Source of the DNA: Pholis gunnellus
Lineage: Eukaryota; Chordata; Actinopteri; Perciformes; Pholidae
DNA: 64,000 nucleotides
Reading direction: 5' to 3'
Assembly (NCBI GenBank): GCA_910591455.2
Contig: OU342817.1
Coordinates: 4,487,915-4,551,914, forward strand
The position numbers and the translations under genes were made by a program. This document shows positions 63,100 to 64,000 of this stretch, one piece after another. Every line of letters starts with the position of its first letter. The first letter of the stretch is position 1. Below the pieces are notes generated by a model, which had not been told where the DNA came from, did not search any database, and was given only the letters and a program-made list of their open reading frames with translations.

Positions 63100-64000
63100 G
63101 TAAGAACACTGTCCACTAACATGTTATCAACAGATACAGCAGTGATGCCTGAGCAGAACTCATTATTGTGACTCGTGAACTGAACATCATGAAGTCGCTT
63201 CAGATTTGATCTCATGATTAGCAACACTTGTCAGGAGGAGATTGATTATTAATTGATCACGTATCTAAGAAGAGAGACTGATTCCTGAGAACTAGAGAGA
63301 AAGTTAACACAAATTATATTACATTTAATTTGGGTCTGCTTTGTTTTGTAGATGTTTTTTAAAGTGATGGACAGGTGTAAGACTTAAAACATACGTAACA
63401 TACGTAAGTCCAAAAGTACATTTTAAGGTAATAAAGATGGCAAATAATTCTGCTTCCTAATCTAAAACAAATAGTTTTTTTATCAAGTTTTTTTTTCCAA
63501 TGCTAAAAAATTAAAGTCAAAGCCTCTGCATAAAAATTTAAGAAAAGTTTTACATCACATTAATTTGCAGACACTTTTGTCTAAAGCAACTCACAATTTT
63601 CTCTTCTGTTCGGCCAGCTGCCGGTATTTTACAGTATATTACAAAGATTTGTTTTTACAGAGTAATTGGGTAAAAGGAAGAGAAAAGAGTAAAAAGGTGA
63701 AAGAAAGTCCTCTGTTTTTCATAAGAGATAAAAAGGAAATACTTCGTCATGTTCAAAATAGAAACTCTGATCAACATCTTGCTCTCAGTGGACTTAGTTT
63801 CACCTGTTAAACTCTTCTTTCCTGAAGCAATCTGTGACACCAGACAAAGCTGATGTAAAGCATTTGAAGAGAACTCTTCCAATCAATGATAAGCTGAAGG
63901 TGTTTAAACTGATGGTTCAATGTGTAAGAAGTAGGGATGGAGTAACATTCAGTGTTGACCCATTAATCATATATTGAGTGTGATGTTTATTGTATTATGT
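63100..64000 (+). other. Probable first intron of the second gene
   Basis: It begins with the GTAAGA donor and continues to the window end. Only the SINE-like relic at 63548 is recognisable. Confidence 0.4.
63548..63600 (+). repeat. SINE-like tail relic
   Basis: TTTGCAGACACTTTTGTCTAAAGCAACTCACAATTTT matches the common fish repeat text 'gcagacgcttttatccaaagcgacttacaat'. Only this short part is recognisable. Confidence 0.5.

Overview
The window is vertebrate, almost certainly teleost fish, genomic DNA. The evidence is a well-conserved multi-exon gene with GT-AG introns, dense CA/GT, GA and homopolymer microsatellites, tRNA-derived SINE fragments, hAT-like elements with 8-bp duplications, and several dispersed repeat families that I recognise from fish genomes. 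No prokaryotic gene or operon is present.

The one clearly readable gene is kirrel1 (KIRREL1/NEPH1 family, a five-Ig-domain transmembrane adhesion protein) on the + strand. Fourteen consecutive coding exons were assembled by hand from 28027 to the stop at 51827-51829. All splice phases agree and give 828 residues: five Ig domains with their cysteine pairs, one membrane segment, a cytoplasmic tail with the Grb2-type YYNV site, and the C-terminal THV PDZ ligand. The signal-peptide exon (called exon 1 here) was not found. The first 28 kb is therefore either a very large intron 1 or partly 5' flank. The tail carries a 23-copy Gly-Pro tract encoded by GGRCCR hexamers, which mammalian KIRREL1 lacks as far as I recall.

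Layout: 1-28026 is non-coding and rich in microsatellites and repeats. 28027-51829 holds the kirrel1 coding exons. 51830 to about 54.4 or 56.8 kb is the probable 3' UTR, containing a 500-bp inverted-repeat element. 57.07-58.49 kb is a long pyrimidine-rich tract broken by a SINE fragment. 59.76-60.11 kb is a degenerate AT-rich minisatellite. 60239-60845 is a non-autonomous hAT-like transposon with perfect 17-bp ends. At 63051-63099 there is a probable signal-peptide first exon of a second + strand secreted or membrane gene that continues beyond the window. In mammals KIRREL1 lies beside Fc-receptor-like (FCRL) genes, so an Ig-superfamily neighbour is a reasonable but unproven guess.

Exon numbers assume one missing upstream exon. 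Residue numbers count from the split codon at the start of exon 2. Paralogue assignment (kirrel1a or 1b) cannot be made from this window alone.
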